This document shows, piece by piece, positions 25,250 through 33,752 of a stretch of 64,000 bases of DNA. Each line of letters begins with the position of its first letter. Positions within the stretch are counted from its first letter, which is position 1. Made by a program: the position numbers and the translations under genes. Origin of the DNA: Oscillibacter sp. MSJ-31 (lineage in GTDB: Bacteria > Bacillota > Clostridia > Oscillospirales > Oscillospiraceae); assembly GCF_018918025.1 (NCBI RefSeq), contig NZ_JAHLPT010000002.1, positions 124,001 through 188,000 of the forward strand. Direction: 5' to 3'. Under the pieces are notes generated by a model that saw only the letters and a list, made by a program, of their open reading frames with translations, was not told the origin of the DNA and ran no database searches.

Positions 25250-26413
25250 GTGGGTCCACTCCCCCCACCGCATAAATCAATGAAAAAACGAATGATTGCT
25301 ATCATGAGTCTTGTGCTCTGTATGAGTATGAGTCTCTGCGTCAGCGCCAGTGCAGCCTCATATGTGCCGGATGACATCACCTACCAGAACCTTAACGGTC
25401 AGCAGTTGGCTGTCAAAGTATTCACACTTCTGCCTGATCAGGACCCCGGCGATCTCATCGAAAAGGACTTCGAACACGATGGAATTCTGTATGTGTACAG
25501 CGACACCGTGAAGAAGGAACAGACATTCAACGAAGAGACCATGCACAAAGAGGTTGTCACGGTCACCACTGCTACGAAGAATCTGGAAGACATCTTGGCG
25601 GCGTTGGAACCCACACTTGAATATGAAGACGGCACCGCCAAAGGCACTCTCGCCTTAAATCACAGCACTCTGAAGACGGAAGCTGCAGGCTATACCAGCA
25701 GCAATTATACCGTTACAGCCACGAAGAACTACACAGGGCTCGCTCGTAACGACTCTGGGCTGATTGAGAAGACCGTCATAAAAGACGGCCGCACGCTGAG
25801 TCTTTCCAATGTAACTTGGACGGTGGAAAGCACCGCTCTTGTGGGCGACGAGTTAGTTCCCGCAACCTATTCTGCAGTCGCCACATACTCCGGAAGTGCG
25901 AAGGCAACCAAAGCAACTGGGTATATCACAACCGCCGAGTATTCTGGCAAGGTCACTTCGTCCGGCGTCTCCAGCATCCAGTACACCGTAACCTATCTCG
26001 GTACTCCCATCGCTGAGGAAGATTCCGGCTTTATCGCGCTGCTGCCTGTCATCATTGGCACTCTCGCATGTGCAGGTTTCGCTGTGTTGTTAATTGTCTA
26101 CCTGCCTCGTAAGAACACTACAGTATATGCAGCGACAGGAAAAGGCAATGAATACGACAAGTGCGGCCGTCTTCTTCTGCGTGTAAAAAAGCCCGAGCTG
26201 CATATCGATCAGCTGAAGAATCCTCCTGAAGCTGTTCTCGCGATCGAAGTCGATGAAAAGGTAGCTCGTAAATTGTTCGGCAAGAGCATCGCTATCCGCT
26301 ACTTCGATCGAACCACGAATCACACCGTCGGCGCTGTCAACGGTCAGTACTGGTTCAAAGTCGATGTGGGTGCAGCGCCTGCTGACACGGAAAACTATGA
26401 GGAGGACAACTAA
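25250..26413 (+). CDS. secreted membrane-anchored surface protein, 387 aa
   Basis: Family not recognised. A signal peptide (core MSLVLCMSMSLCVSASA) leads to an extracellular beta-rich region (about 40-255). One C-terminal membrane helix (about 265-287, ALLPVIIGTLACAGFAVLLI) and a cytoplasmic domain of about 95 residues follow. GTG 25250 was chosen for GGAGG 6 bases upstream; ATG 25280 would shorten the leader but has no ribosome site. It precedes the sortase by one base, so it may be a sortase partner or cell-surface sensor. Confidence 0.65.
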   Translation: MGPLPPPHKSMKKRMIAIMSLVLCMSMSLCVSASAASYVPDDITYQNLNGQQLAVKVFTLLPDQDPGDLIEKDFEHDGILYVYSDTVKKEQTFNEETMHKEVVTVTTATKNLEDILAALEPTLEYEDGTAKGTLALNHSTLKTEAAGYTSSNYTVTATKNYTGLARNDSGLIEKTVIKDGRTLSLSNVTWTVESTALVGDELVPATYSAVATYSGSAKATKATGYITTAEYSGKVTSSGVSSIQYTVTYLGTPIAEEDSGFIALLPVIIGTLACAGFAVLLIVYLPRKNTTVYAATGKGNEYDKCGRLLLRVKKPELHIDQLKNPPEAVLAIEVDEKVARKLFGKSIAIRYFDRTTNHTVGAVNGQYWFKVDVGAAPADTENYEEDN

Positions 26414-26414
26414 C

Positions 26415-27194
26415 ATGAAAAAACCGTTTCTTTGCCTGTGTATGGCTTCCATCCTGCTGCTGGGTCTTGCAACGAATGCCAGCGCAGCAGATTACAATTT
26501 CTCCACCACTTCGAACCCTGATTACTATAAGAGCACGAACTATGAAGACCGCTATGACGCCGCCTATCAGTACGGAGCTCGCAATCAGATCGATTACGAC
26601 ATTCCCGAAATGAAATACGGCCTCTCTCAGGAGTTTCTGGAATCCTCTCTGAATAATCCGTATCTCGGCAATGGTATTCAGTACGGTCTCAGCAGCAGTG
26701 TGGGTACAGTCAAGTATCCGGAGTCCGACTTTACCAGTTCCGGTATCGTGTCCGGTGGAACAATTGAGCTCCCGTATCGTCCCGCTCTCACGGTTGCTGA
26801 CCTGACGCAGAAAGATGGCAGCATCGGCACTGTATCGATCAATCGCATTGGCCTGAATGCAAAAGTGTATGAGGGAGCGAGCGATGCATCTATGTTAAAG
26901 GGTGCCGGTCATTACAGTGGCTCCGGTCTCTATGATGGGAATATCGGTCTGTTCGGTCACAATCGCGGCAAGTGTGCATACTTCGGCAAGCTGAAGAATG
27001 CGAAAGTCGGCGACACTGTAACCTACAAGACCAACCAAGGCACAAAAACCTATGAGGTTAGAATCGTCACAACCATCGCCAATGACGATTACTCCTACCT
27101 CAACGAGATGGGAGATAACCGCATCACAATGATTACCTGTATTGCAAACCAGCCCTCTCTGCGTCTGTGCGTTCAGGCTGTGGAGATCAGATAA
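26415..27194 (+). CDS. sortase (class D-like)
   Basis: A cysteine transpeptidase that joins LPxTG proteins to the wall. The catalytic His is in GLFGHNRG, the Cys in MITCI and the Arg in LRLCVQA, in the right order and spacing. The N-terminus (MKKPFLCLCMASILLLGLAT-NASA) looks like a cleavable signal peptide rather than a long anchor, and no other membrane segment is present. A 100-residue polar region rich in Tyr and Asn precedes the sortase domain. GAGGAGG lies 9 bases before the ATG. The adhesin at 28318 is its likely substrate. Confidence 0.85.
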   Translation: MKKPFLCLCMASILLLGLATNASAADYNFSTTSNPDYYKSTNYEDRYDAAYQYGARNQIDYDIPEMKYGLSQEFLESSLNNPYLGNGIQYGLSSSVGTVKYPESDFTSSGIVSGGTIELPYRPALTVADLTQKDGSIGTVSINRIGLNAKVYEGASDASMLKGAGHYSGSGLYDGNIGLFGHNRGKCAYFGKLKNAKVGDTVTYKTNQGTKTYEVRIVTTIANDDYSYLNEMGDNRITMITCIANQPSLRLCVQAVEIR

Positions 27195-27207
27195 ATGGAG
27201 GACGTCA

Positions 27208-27396
27208 ATGATGATGAACAAGAAAGCCCGTAATCGTGAGAGACGAACAAAGGCTCTGCCCGCAGATGCATTCATGTCTGTGAAGCTGCAGCTGCCAAAA
27301 TACGCATATCTGCAGATGAAGGACTATGAGCTATCTGGGCGGCATACCCGTGAGGAGATCTTTCAGATTGGCCTCCAAGCGCTGAATACTCGCTGA
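27208..27396 (+). CDS. small basic protein, possible ribbon-helix-helix, 62 aa
   Basis: A basic N-terminus (MMMNKKARNRERRTKALPAD) precedes a segment, SVKLQLPKYAYLQMKDYELS then TREEIFQIGLQAL, that resembles a ribbon-helix-helix: one strand and two helices. RHH proteins in mobile elements repress promoters or bind oriT. GGAGG precedes the triple ATG at 27208. The fold is inferred from pattern only. Confidence 0.5.
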   Translation: MMMNKKARNRERRTKALPADAFMSVKLQLPKYAYLQMKDYELSGRHTREEIFQIGLQALNTR

Positions 27397-27454
27397 GAAT
27401 TGCGCATGCCTTGTGGAGAGTGGCTGGGTCAATTCAATTCATGAGGTGATCGTA

Positions 27455-28234
27455 ATGAAAAAGAGACTCAATTTCCTCGTCGGCTTTGCGTTTGGCGTTG
27501 CACTGGTCATGGCAACCGGTGCCGCTGCTAGCGCAGCGATCCAAGCGACCTTGAGCAACCATCCGGTTTGCGTCAATGGTAAGTATGTGGACATTCAGGG
27601 TTACCTGATTGCCGGCCACAACTACTACCAGCTTCGCGACCTTGGCACCTTGCTCGGATTCAACGTCTACTGGGACAACGATGCGCGCTGCGTCCAGATT
27701 GAAACGGACAAGCCCTACACCGGTACCGCACCCCAAAAGATGGAATCTGACAAAACGGTATCGCAGCCAGAATCCGTAACCCCTGCCGATGTAGATGCTA
27801 TGAAGCAGGATATTGTTGACCGCACCAATGCCCTACGCAAAGAAAATGGCGTTGCTGCGCTGCGTGTCAATGACAAGCTCATGCAGGCGGCGCAGATCCG
27901 CGCCGATGAGATGGCTGCCAGCAGTGTCTACTCTCATACCAGACCGGATGGACGCCGAAACATCTCTGTTACCGATTGCCCGTATGTAGGTGAGAATATT
28001 CACCGCATCGCAGATTGGGCTCTGCAAGGCAAATCGGTATCTGAAGTCGCCGTGTGGTCGTGGAACCTCTCCAGCGGGCACCGAGATAATCTCCTTGAAC
28101 AGAACTACGCTGAAATTGGCGTTGGACTTGCAAGAGGAGTCAATGACAATGGCGAGGCGTGCTGGTACTGCGTCCAGCTCTTCCTGTGGAATGGCTACTC
28201 CGTAAGCTGGGTAGATGCTCCGACAGCCAAGTAA
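27455..28234 (+). CDS. secreted CAP-domain protein with stalk domain
   Basis: A signal peptide (MKKRLNFLVGFAFGVALVMA) is followed by a copper-amine-oxidase-N-like stalk domain (about 30-85, GHNYYQLRDLGTLLGFNVYW). The C-terminal CAP/SCP domain (about 115-255) has a His in YSHTRPDG, the block VGENI, an SGHRDNLL segment and a final GLARG...WYCVQLF. CAP proteins of Gram-positive bacteria act at the surface, often with no proven enzyme activity. GAGGTG precedes the ATG at 27455. It lies between the sortase and the adhesin genes. Confidence 0.82.
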   Translation: MKKRLNFLVGFAFGVALVMATGAAASAAIQATLSNHPVCVNGKYVDIQGYLIAGHNYYQLRDLGTLLGFNVYWDNDARCVQIETDKPYTGTAPQKMESDKTVSQPESVTPADVDAMKQDIVDRTNALRKENGVAALRVNDKLMQAAQIRADEMAASSVYSHTRPDGRRNISVTDCPYVGENIHRIADWALQGKSVSEVAVWSWNLSSGHRDNLLEQNYAEIGVGLARGVNDNGEACWYCVQLFLWNGYSVSWVDAPTAK

Positions 28235-28253
28235 AATCAAATCACATCGACGT

Positions 28254-28290
28254 GAAGCAGGCCGAAAATCGGTCTGCTTCTTCATTATTT
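28254..28290 (+). terminator. hairpin between CAP gene and adhesin
   Basis: GAAGCAG-CCGA pairs with TCGG-CTGCTTC across AAA with one G-T mismatch and is followed by TTCATTATTT. A weak terminator or attenuator before the large adhesin gene. Confidence 0.55.
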
Positions 28291-28317
28291 CTAAATGACA
28301 ATAAGGAGGAACTAACC

Positions 28318-31300
28318 TTGAAAACATTGAGAACAAGGATCATGGCGGCGTTTCTTGTCATTATGACATTATTGACGCTGCTCCCGACTTCTGCACTTGC
28401 CGCTTCCAGCACCGGAACCGGCATCAAGCCTACCAGCAACACAAACTACTGGACAACGCGGCTTCTCCATGACGGTACGCCTTACAGCTATAAGCCCCCG
28501 ATGGCGGCAGGCAAAATGCTCTACTGCCTGGATCGCGGCTATGGCTACCGCTGGGGTACTGCCAGTTTTCTGAACAGCTACACCTATACCTCTGCCACCG
28601 GTGCGGACGCGGACGCCGTCCTGAAAACGGCGCTGGCGCAAAGTGGCATGGGTGAACTGGATGCCCAGCAGCTTGAAAACTTCAAATGGATGATGACATT
28701 CATCGTGGACTATAAGGGTGACATCCCAGGCAGCCTTTTTATGGCCGCGCAGACGTATGTGTGGGATCACCAAACCTTCAAGGGTGAGGGCGATGGTGAC
28801 ATCGACGGCGGCGGCTACGCGAACGCCGATACCTATGAAACCTATCTTGGCTACATCGATTGGATGTTGAAAGAAAAGGCCAAGGAAGACGCAGAATTTC
28901 AGCGCCAAATTGAAGAATACGCAGAACAGGGCATCATCGCCACTGTGGTAGAAGATGAAGCTGCAAAATGGGCGGTCTACGCGAAATCCAGCGTTAAGGG
29001 GCGTCAGAGCTTCTTCAATTACTACGCACCTCGTAAACTGGTGGTGAATGATACTCCCACTCCGGACATGCCTACACCTCCTGCAGGTGATGCGGACATC
29101 ACTTTAAAAAAGGTCGCAGCCGGCACCACTCGCGGCTTAGATGGTGCCCGCTTCCTGATCTATCGCGACGGTCAGATCGTCGGCAGTGATGTGACCAAAA
29201 ACAGCGGCATCATCGAGGTAAAGGACGTCACCAAGGGCCTGTGGTCCTTCGTGGAAACCGAGGCCCCGGAGGGCTACTGCGCCGACTCCACGCCCATCAG
29301 CGTCTATGTCGATACCACCGATGGTGACAAGCAGTACACCGTGACCGCCGAAAACCACAAGCTGCCCGACATGAAGATCACCAAACGGGACGCCATGAGC
29401 GGCAAACCCATCGCCGGCACGGTGTTCTCGGTGAAGTCCGTCACCGGCAACTATTCCACCTCTGTCACAACTGGTGTGGATGGCTCCGCCACTCTCTCGG
29501 CCATTCCCGCCGATGTTTATGTGGTACGGGAAGAATCCGTACCAGAGCCGTACATCGTGAGCAATACGGAGCAGACCGTGGCGCTGCGCCCCGGCAAAAC
29601 CTCCGAGGTTGCTTTCGTTGACTATGAAAAGCCAGGCCTCGAAATTTTGAAGAAAAATATTGCCAACGGAGAGCCCATCGAGGGCGTGACCTACCGCATC
29701 GAGCAGATCGACGGCAGCTTTTCTACCAGCGCCACGACCGATAACCACGGCCGCATCTTCCTTGAGAGCATCCCTGTGGGTAGCTACAAGGTCACGGAGA
29801 TCAATGTTCCCAACCATGTCATTCTCTGCCCCATCCCGCAAGAAGTAGCGCTGAAACCCGGTGAGACATCTACCGTCACCTTCTTCAACGCGCTCAAGCC
29901 GACGTTGGAGATCCGTAAGGTGGATAGCGTCACCGGTGATCCCGTCAAGGGTGCCAAGTTCCAGATCTGGTATGCCAGCAACCACACCGATACCGGTGAA
30001 CTGAACGACCTCGGTACCTATTTTTCTGATGAAAGCGGCAAGATCATTCTCCCCGAAGTCAAAGATGGTTGGTACAAAGTGACGGAACTGGAAGCACCGC
30101 ACGGCTACTCCATCAAGGAGCCTGCCACACAGGAATGCTTCATCTCCGGTGGTGAGAGCAAAGTCCTGACCTTTGAAAACGCTCCCCTTTCCGCCATCAT
30201 CATCCGCAAGGTGGACAGCGAGAGCGATCAGCCGCTGGAAGGTGCATGGTTTAGAATCCGCTACCTTGGCGGCACCTCCGGTACGGGTGGCACGGTTATC
30301 GGCGAGTACCGCACGTCGAGCAATGGCACCATCGTTGTGACCGGCCTCAAAGCAGGCACTTACGTCTGCGAGGAAATTTCTGCTCCGGACGGGTATGTGA
30401 TCACCGACGCCACGGAAACGGTCTATCTCTCCGGTAAGGATCAGGACGTCATCACCGTGACCTTCGGCAATGATAAGATGGGCTCTCTGTTGATCATCAA
30501 AAAGGACGCCGTGACCGGCGCGCCCATTTCCGATGTGGAGTTCTTCATCACCGATTCGGATGGCAGCGTGATCGGCAACGCCAACGGAAAGTATGTGACC
30601 GATAGCGCAGGCACCGTCCGCATTGATGACCTGACCCCCGGCATGACAGTCATCGCAAAAGAGGTGCGGGCCAAGGAAGGGTACATCCTGGACGATACCC
30701 CACAGAGCATCAAGATCAAGCGCAATGCCGTCATGACGCTGGAGTTCCGCAACCAGCCCAAGGGCGGCGTGCTCGTGAAAAAGGTGGACGCCGTGACCGG
30801 CGCTCCCCTCTCCGATGTGGAGTTCCTTGTCACGGATTCCGACGGCAATCTCATCGGCAATGCCAACGGCAAGTTCGTGACGGATAGCGCAGGCACGTTC
30901 ACGATTACCGACATCGCCCCCGGCACAACGCTCGTTGTCAAGGAAACCCGCGCGAAGGACGGCTACATTCTCGACGATACCCCGCAGACCGTCAAGGTCA
31001 AATCCAACGAAGTCACCACGCTTGAATTCAGGAATCAGCCCAAGGGTGGCGTTTTAGTGAAAAAGGTCGATGCCGCAACGAACGAACCGATCTCCGATGT
31101 CGAGTTCATTGTTACCGACTCCGATGGAAACTTCATTGGCAAAGCCAATGGCAAATATGTGACGGACAGCGCAGGTACTTTCACGATTATGGATGTTGCA
31201 CCTGGTACGACGCTTATCATCAAGGAATCGCGCACAAGAGACGGCTACCTGCTGGATGACACGCCTCAGACGGTCAATGTCAAGTCTAATGAAATTGTCA

Positions 31301-33006
31301 CCGTAGAGTTCAGAAACCAGCCGCTGGGCGGACTTCGCATCGTGAAGCTGGATAGTATCACCCATAAGCCGTTAGAGGGTGTCGAATTCAAAGTAACCTA
31401 TGCTGACGGCAGCTTTGTTCCTGACAAGAACGGTCAGATCAGCTCCAACGGCATCTACAGAACCGATAAGAATGGAGAGGTATTGATCTCCGGACTGATC
31501 GGAACTTTTGTTGTTACAGAAACCAAGACGCTCCCTGGCTACACCATCGATGAGAACACTCGCAGTCAGACTGTTGTCATCAACCCCAACGACCTCCAAA
31601 CCTTGACCTTCTACAATGCCCCTTCCGGTGGATTGCAAATCATCAAGTCCGACGAAGACACTGGTGAGCGAATTGGGAATGTCAAGTTTGAGATCCGCAA
31701 GATGAATGGTGAGATTATCGGCACCTACACCACCGACCGAGATGGCGTCATCAGTATTCCGAACGCGGAAAGTGGATGGTACACCATTGTTGAACGCAAA
31801 GCGGCAAACGGTTATGCGCTCGACACCACCCCCGTCAATGCCTGCGTTAAGGATGGCGAGACCACAACGGTAGAGATCACCAATCAGCGCATGTGTTCTA
31901 TCATGATCCATAAGGTTGATGCAAACACTGGAAATGGCATCTATGGCGTTAAGTTCGTCATTTACGATTCTGGTAAGAACCCAATCATGGAAGTAGAAAC
32001 GGGCCAAGACGGCTACGCCTATGTCCGCGATGAACTCACTCCCGGCAAATACTATATCCGTGAGTTGGAAGCTGCCGATGGCTATATTCGCGATGAGCAG
32101 TATAAAACTGTTTATGTGGAAGCTGGCAAGTGCACGCAGATCGAATGGGAGAATAGCGCTGTAACCGGCCAGATTCAGGTACGCAAGTATGCTTCTGAAG
32201 ATAATCCTGTCACCGGTGATATTGCCGGCGCAGCACTGAAGGGTGCCGTCTATGAGATTACGAAGGCGCGTTCCGGATCTGTTGTCGGATACGTCGTTAC
32301 TGATGCACGCGGCGTCGCTGCGTCGGATCCTCTGCCTCTCGGCCGCTACTATGTTTCGGAGGTAAAAGCTCCCGCATACTATCAGCTCAGTGGTGAGAAA
32401 ATGGAGGCCGAGATCGAGTATCCTAACCAGATTATCAAGCTCTCCTCCTACAATAAGCCCGCAAAGCTGGGTGTGACCATTAAGAAGACCGGCAACTACG
32501 AAGTGCAGCCCGGGCAGATCATGACTTATGATTTCTCCGGAATTGCCAACACTTCCAATGTTGCCCTCAACAACTTCTTCTGGCACGATCGGCTCCCGAC
32601 TGACGCAGTGCGCGGCATGAGCATTTCCACCGGCACTTATAATCAGCGACTATACTACAAGGTCACATTCAAGACCAACTTGAATGACTACCGAACGCTC
32701 GCCAGCAACCTTCTGACTTCCAACAACTATTCGCTCACGCTGAATGCTGCTACTCTGGGTTTGGTGCAGGGCGAATATGTCACGGACGTCCGCTTCGAGT
32801 TTGGCACCGTTGCAAGTGGCTTTGCATCTGTCACAAAACCCACCATGCGTGTGCAGGTTCTGGGTACTGTGAGCAATGGTTACCAGATCATCAACCGCGC
32901 GGATGCCGGCGGCAAGTACCTCAACGAATGGCAGACGGCCAAGGTGACTTGGATCACAACCGTTCGCCGTTTCCAGAGTGCTAAGCTGCCTAAGACCGGC
33001 TATTAA
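28318..33006 (+). CDS. giant thioester/Cna-B adhesin ending in LPKTGY
   Basis: A 1562-aa surface protein. TTG 28318 is the start, with AGGAGG 8 bases upstream. A signal peptide (ending PTSALA-AS) leads to a thioester domain: Cys in MLYCLDRG and Gln in AAQTYVWDH, the pair that forms an internal Cys-Gln bond in TED adhesins. From about residue 260 to 1385 run some twelve SpaA/Cna-B prealbumin domains with Lys, Glu and Asn positions for isopeptide bonds. Three of them (30481-31326) are near-identical 94-residue repeats. After a last beta domain the protein ends in AKLPKTGY, with no hydrophobic helix or basic tail. Confidence 0.88.
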   Translation: MKTLRTRIMAAFLVIMTLLTLLPTSALAASSTGTGIKPTSNTNYWTTRLLHDGTPYSYKPPMAAGKMLYCLDRGYGYRWGTASFLNSYTYTSATGADADAVLKTALAQSGMGELDAQQLENFKWMMTFIVDYKGDIPGSLFMAAQTYVWDHQTFKGEGDGDIDGGGYANADTYETYLGYIDWMLKEKAKEDAEFQRQIEEYAEQGIIATVVEDEAAKWAVYAKSSVKGRQSFFNYYAPRKLVVNDTPTPDMPTPPAGDADITLKKVAAGTTRGLDGARFLIYRDGQIVGSDVTKNSGIIEVKDVTKGLWSFVETEAPEGYCADSTPISVYVDTTDGDKQYTVTAENHKLPDMKITKRDAMSGKPIAGTVFSVKSVTGNYSTSVTTGVDGSATLSAIPADVYVVREESVPEPYIVSNTEQTVALRPGKTSEVAFVDYEKPGLEILKKNIANGEPIEGVTYRIEQIDGSFSTSATTDNHGRIFLESIPVGSYKVTEINVPNHVILCPIPQEVALKPGETSTVTFFNALKPTLEIRKVDSVTGDPVKGAKFQIWYASNHTDTGELNDLGTYFSDESGKIILPEVKDGWYKVTELEAPHGYSIKEPATQECFISGGESKVLTFENAPLSAIIIRKVDSESDQPLEGAWFRIRYLGGTSGTGGTVIGEYRTSSNGTIVVTGLKAGTYVCEEISAPDGYVITDATETVYLSGKDQDVITVTFGNDKMGSLLIIKKDAVTGAPISDVEFFITDSDGSVIGNANGKYVTDSAGTVRIDDLTPGMTVIAKEVRAKEGYILDDTPQSIKIKRNAVMTLEFRNQPKGGVLVKKVDAVTGAPLSDVEFLVTDSDGNLIGNANGKFVTDSAGTFTITDIAPGTTLVVKETRAKDGYILDDTPQTVKVKSNEVTTLEFRNQPKGGVLVKKVDAATNEPISDVEFIVTDSDGNFIGKANGKYVTDSAGTFTIMDVAPGTTLIIKESRTRDGYLLDDTPQTVNVKSNEIVTVEFRNQPLGGLRIVKLDSITHKPLEGVEFKVTYADGSFVPDKNGQISSNGIYRTDKNGEVLISGLIGTFVVTETKTLPGYTIDENTRSQTVVINPNDLQTLTFYNAPSGGLQIIKSDEDTGERIGNVKFEIRKMNGEIIGTYTTDRDGVISIPNAESGWYTIVERKAANGYALDTTPVNACVKDGETTTVEITNQRMCSIMIHKVDANTGNGIYGVKFVIYDSGKNPIMEVETGQDGYAYVRDELTPGKYYIRELEAADGYIRDEQYKTVYVEAGKCTQIEWENSAVTGQIQVRKYASEDNPVTGDIAGAALKGAVYEITKARSGSVVGYVVTDARGVAASDPLPLGRYYVSEVKAPAYYQLSGEKMEAEIEYPNQIIKLSSYNKPAKLGVTIKKTGNYEVQPGQIMTYDFSGIANTSNVALNNFFWHDRLPTDAVRGMSISTGTYNQRLYYKVTFKTNLNDYRTLASNLLTSNNYSLTLNAATLGLVQGEYVTDVRFEFGTVASGFASVTKPTMRVQVLGTVSNGYQIINRADAGGKYLNEWQTAKVTWITTVRRFQSAKLPKTGY
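30481..31326 (+). repeat. three tandem 282-bp repeats in adhesin
   Basis: Units start at 30481, 30763 and 31045, and the next different domain starts at 31327; every step is exactly 282 bases (94 codons). They encode near-identical Cna-B domains with the blocks SDVEF, TDSDG, NGK, DSAGT, GYILDDTPQ and FRNQP. The exact length and high identity suggest recent tandem duplication and possible copy-number change. Confidence 0.85.
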
Positions 33007-33103
33007 GCCGACTCGGGCGGTCTATTCTTGCTACTCTCCCACTCAAGGGAGCAACCCCAGAATCACCCAAACGGCTTCCGGAACGAAACAACTTAAACCC
33101 AAT

Positions 33104-33133
33104 AAGAGGGACTCCGACAGGGAGTCCCTCTTT
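33104..33133. terminator. bidirectional terminator after adhesin
   Basis: AGAGGGACTCC-GACAG-GGAGTCCCTCT is a perfect 11-bp stem followed by TTCGTTATT. It ends the adhesin transcript and, on the other strand, the CFI-box gene. Confidence 0.8.
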
Positions 33134-33138
33134 CGTTA

Positions 33139-33540
33139 TTACCACGGGGTATCTTCATACGGTGTATCCTGATATCCCTGCCGCTGAAGATCCGATACCA
33201 TGCGGTCGAGCTTTCCCTTCCAGAGATGCTTGAACCAACTCGTATCACCAAACCAGCGAACCAGTGTCGGACTCACCGCATAATAGGCGCGGATAAAGCA
33301 ACGACCCCAGAATCGCCGTGCAAGATAGTAGTCTCGGAATCTGCGAAGTGTCCAGACCTCCGGGCAATCATACGAGCCATACACAGCCGTTGCAACGTAG
33401 CAGCCGCCGGAGCCAGAACCGCTCGGTGTTCGGGAACTGCTGTGTCTTGTGTTGCGGCCGTCACGATATCCTTCCTCATATCCTTCTTCATAGAAGTCTT
33501 CGCAAAAATCCTCATACTCGAACTCTTCATCATCCCACAT
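33139..33540 (-). CDS. CFI-box protein, 133 aa
   Basis: The C-terminal half carries the CFI-box pattern: CYVATAVYGS, then PEVWTLRRFRDYYLARR and RAYYAVSPTLVRWFG. In the known family the pattern starts CFIATAAYG and is found at the ends of varied bacterial proteins of unknown function. The N-terminus is very acidic and aromatic (EEFEYEDFCEDFYEEGYEEG). The start at 33540 follows GGGAGG by 8 bases. Its promoter carries one of the shared WYL-type sites, so it probably belongs to the regulon of the WYL protein at 36454. No membrane segment. Confidence 0.7.
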   Translation of the reverse strand: MWDDEEFEYEDFCEDFYEEGYEEGYRDGRNTRHSSSRTPSGSGSGGCYVATAVYGSYDCPEVWTLRRFRDYYLARRFWGRCFIRAYYAVSPTLVRWFGDTSWFKHLWKGKLDRMVSDLQRQGYQDTPYEDTPW

Positions 33541-33627
33541 AGATGCAGCCTCCCTTTTCGTATTAGTCCGCGTATGACAAAGGCAGAAACTGCCTTCGCC
33601 ATGCATTCGGTTGCGGTCTATGCTCGA

Positions 33628-33663
33628 AGTTTACAACAGATGCTGTACGATAAACAGGACAAC
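33628..33663 (-). promoter_or_regulatory. WYL-type promoter A (CFI-box gene)
   Basis: On the minus strand TTGTCCTGTTTATCGTACAG is followed after 9 bases by TAAACT (33633-33628). The same 20 bases and spacing occur before the gene at 51623. Confidence 0.65.
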
Positions 33664-33684
33664 TTGTCGTCCTGCTTTGTGCTG

Positions 33685-33719
33685 TTGTCCTTTTTATAGG
33701 ACACCTCATGGTTTAAGCT
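33685..33719 (+). promoter_or_regulatory. WYL-type promoter B (nuclease-like gene)
   Basis: TGTCCT-TTTTAT-AGGACA is a perfect 6-bp dyad with a 6-base centre (33686-33703). After ACAC, 9 bases lead to TAAGCT (33714-33719). A second, imperfect dyad lies at 33656-33673, and promoter A lies divergent just to the left. Confidence 0.65.
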
Positions 33720-33752
33720 GAATGTAGAATCCAGATAGAAAGGAGCTTCCTC

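Noticed and set aside
29137-30102. Long minus-strand ORF (321 codons) within the adhesin
   Set aside because: Shadow of a highly repetitive, codon-biased coding region; no ribosome site and no domain, while the plus-strand frame is continuous.
30481-31326. Tandem repeats as a CRISPR array
   Set aside because: Units are 282-bp coding repeats with no spacers; no array of short repeats was seen anywhere in the window.
31372-32586. Minus-strand ORF of 404 codons within the adhesin
   Set aside because: Same cause: antisense shadow of the Cna-B repeats.
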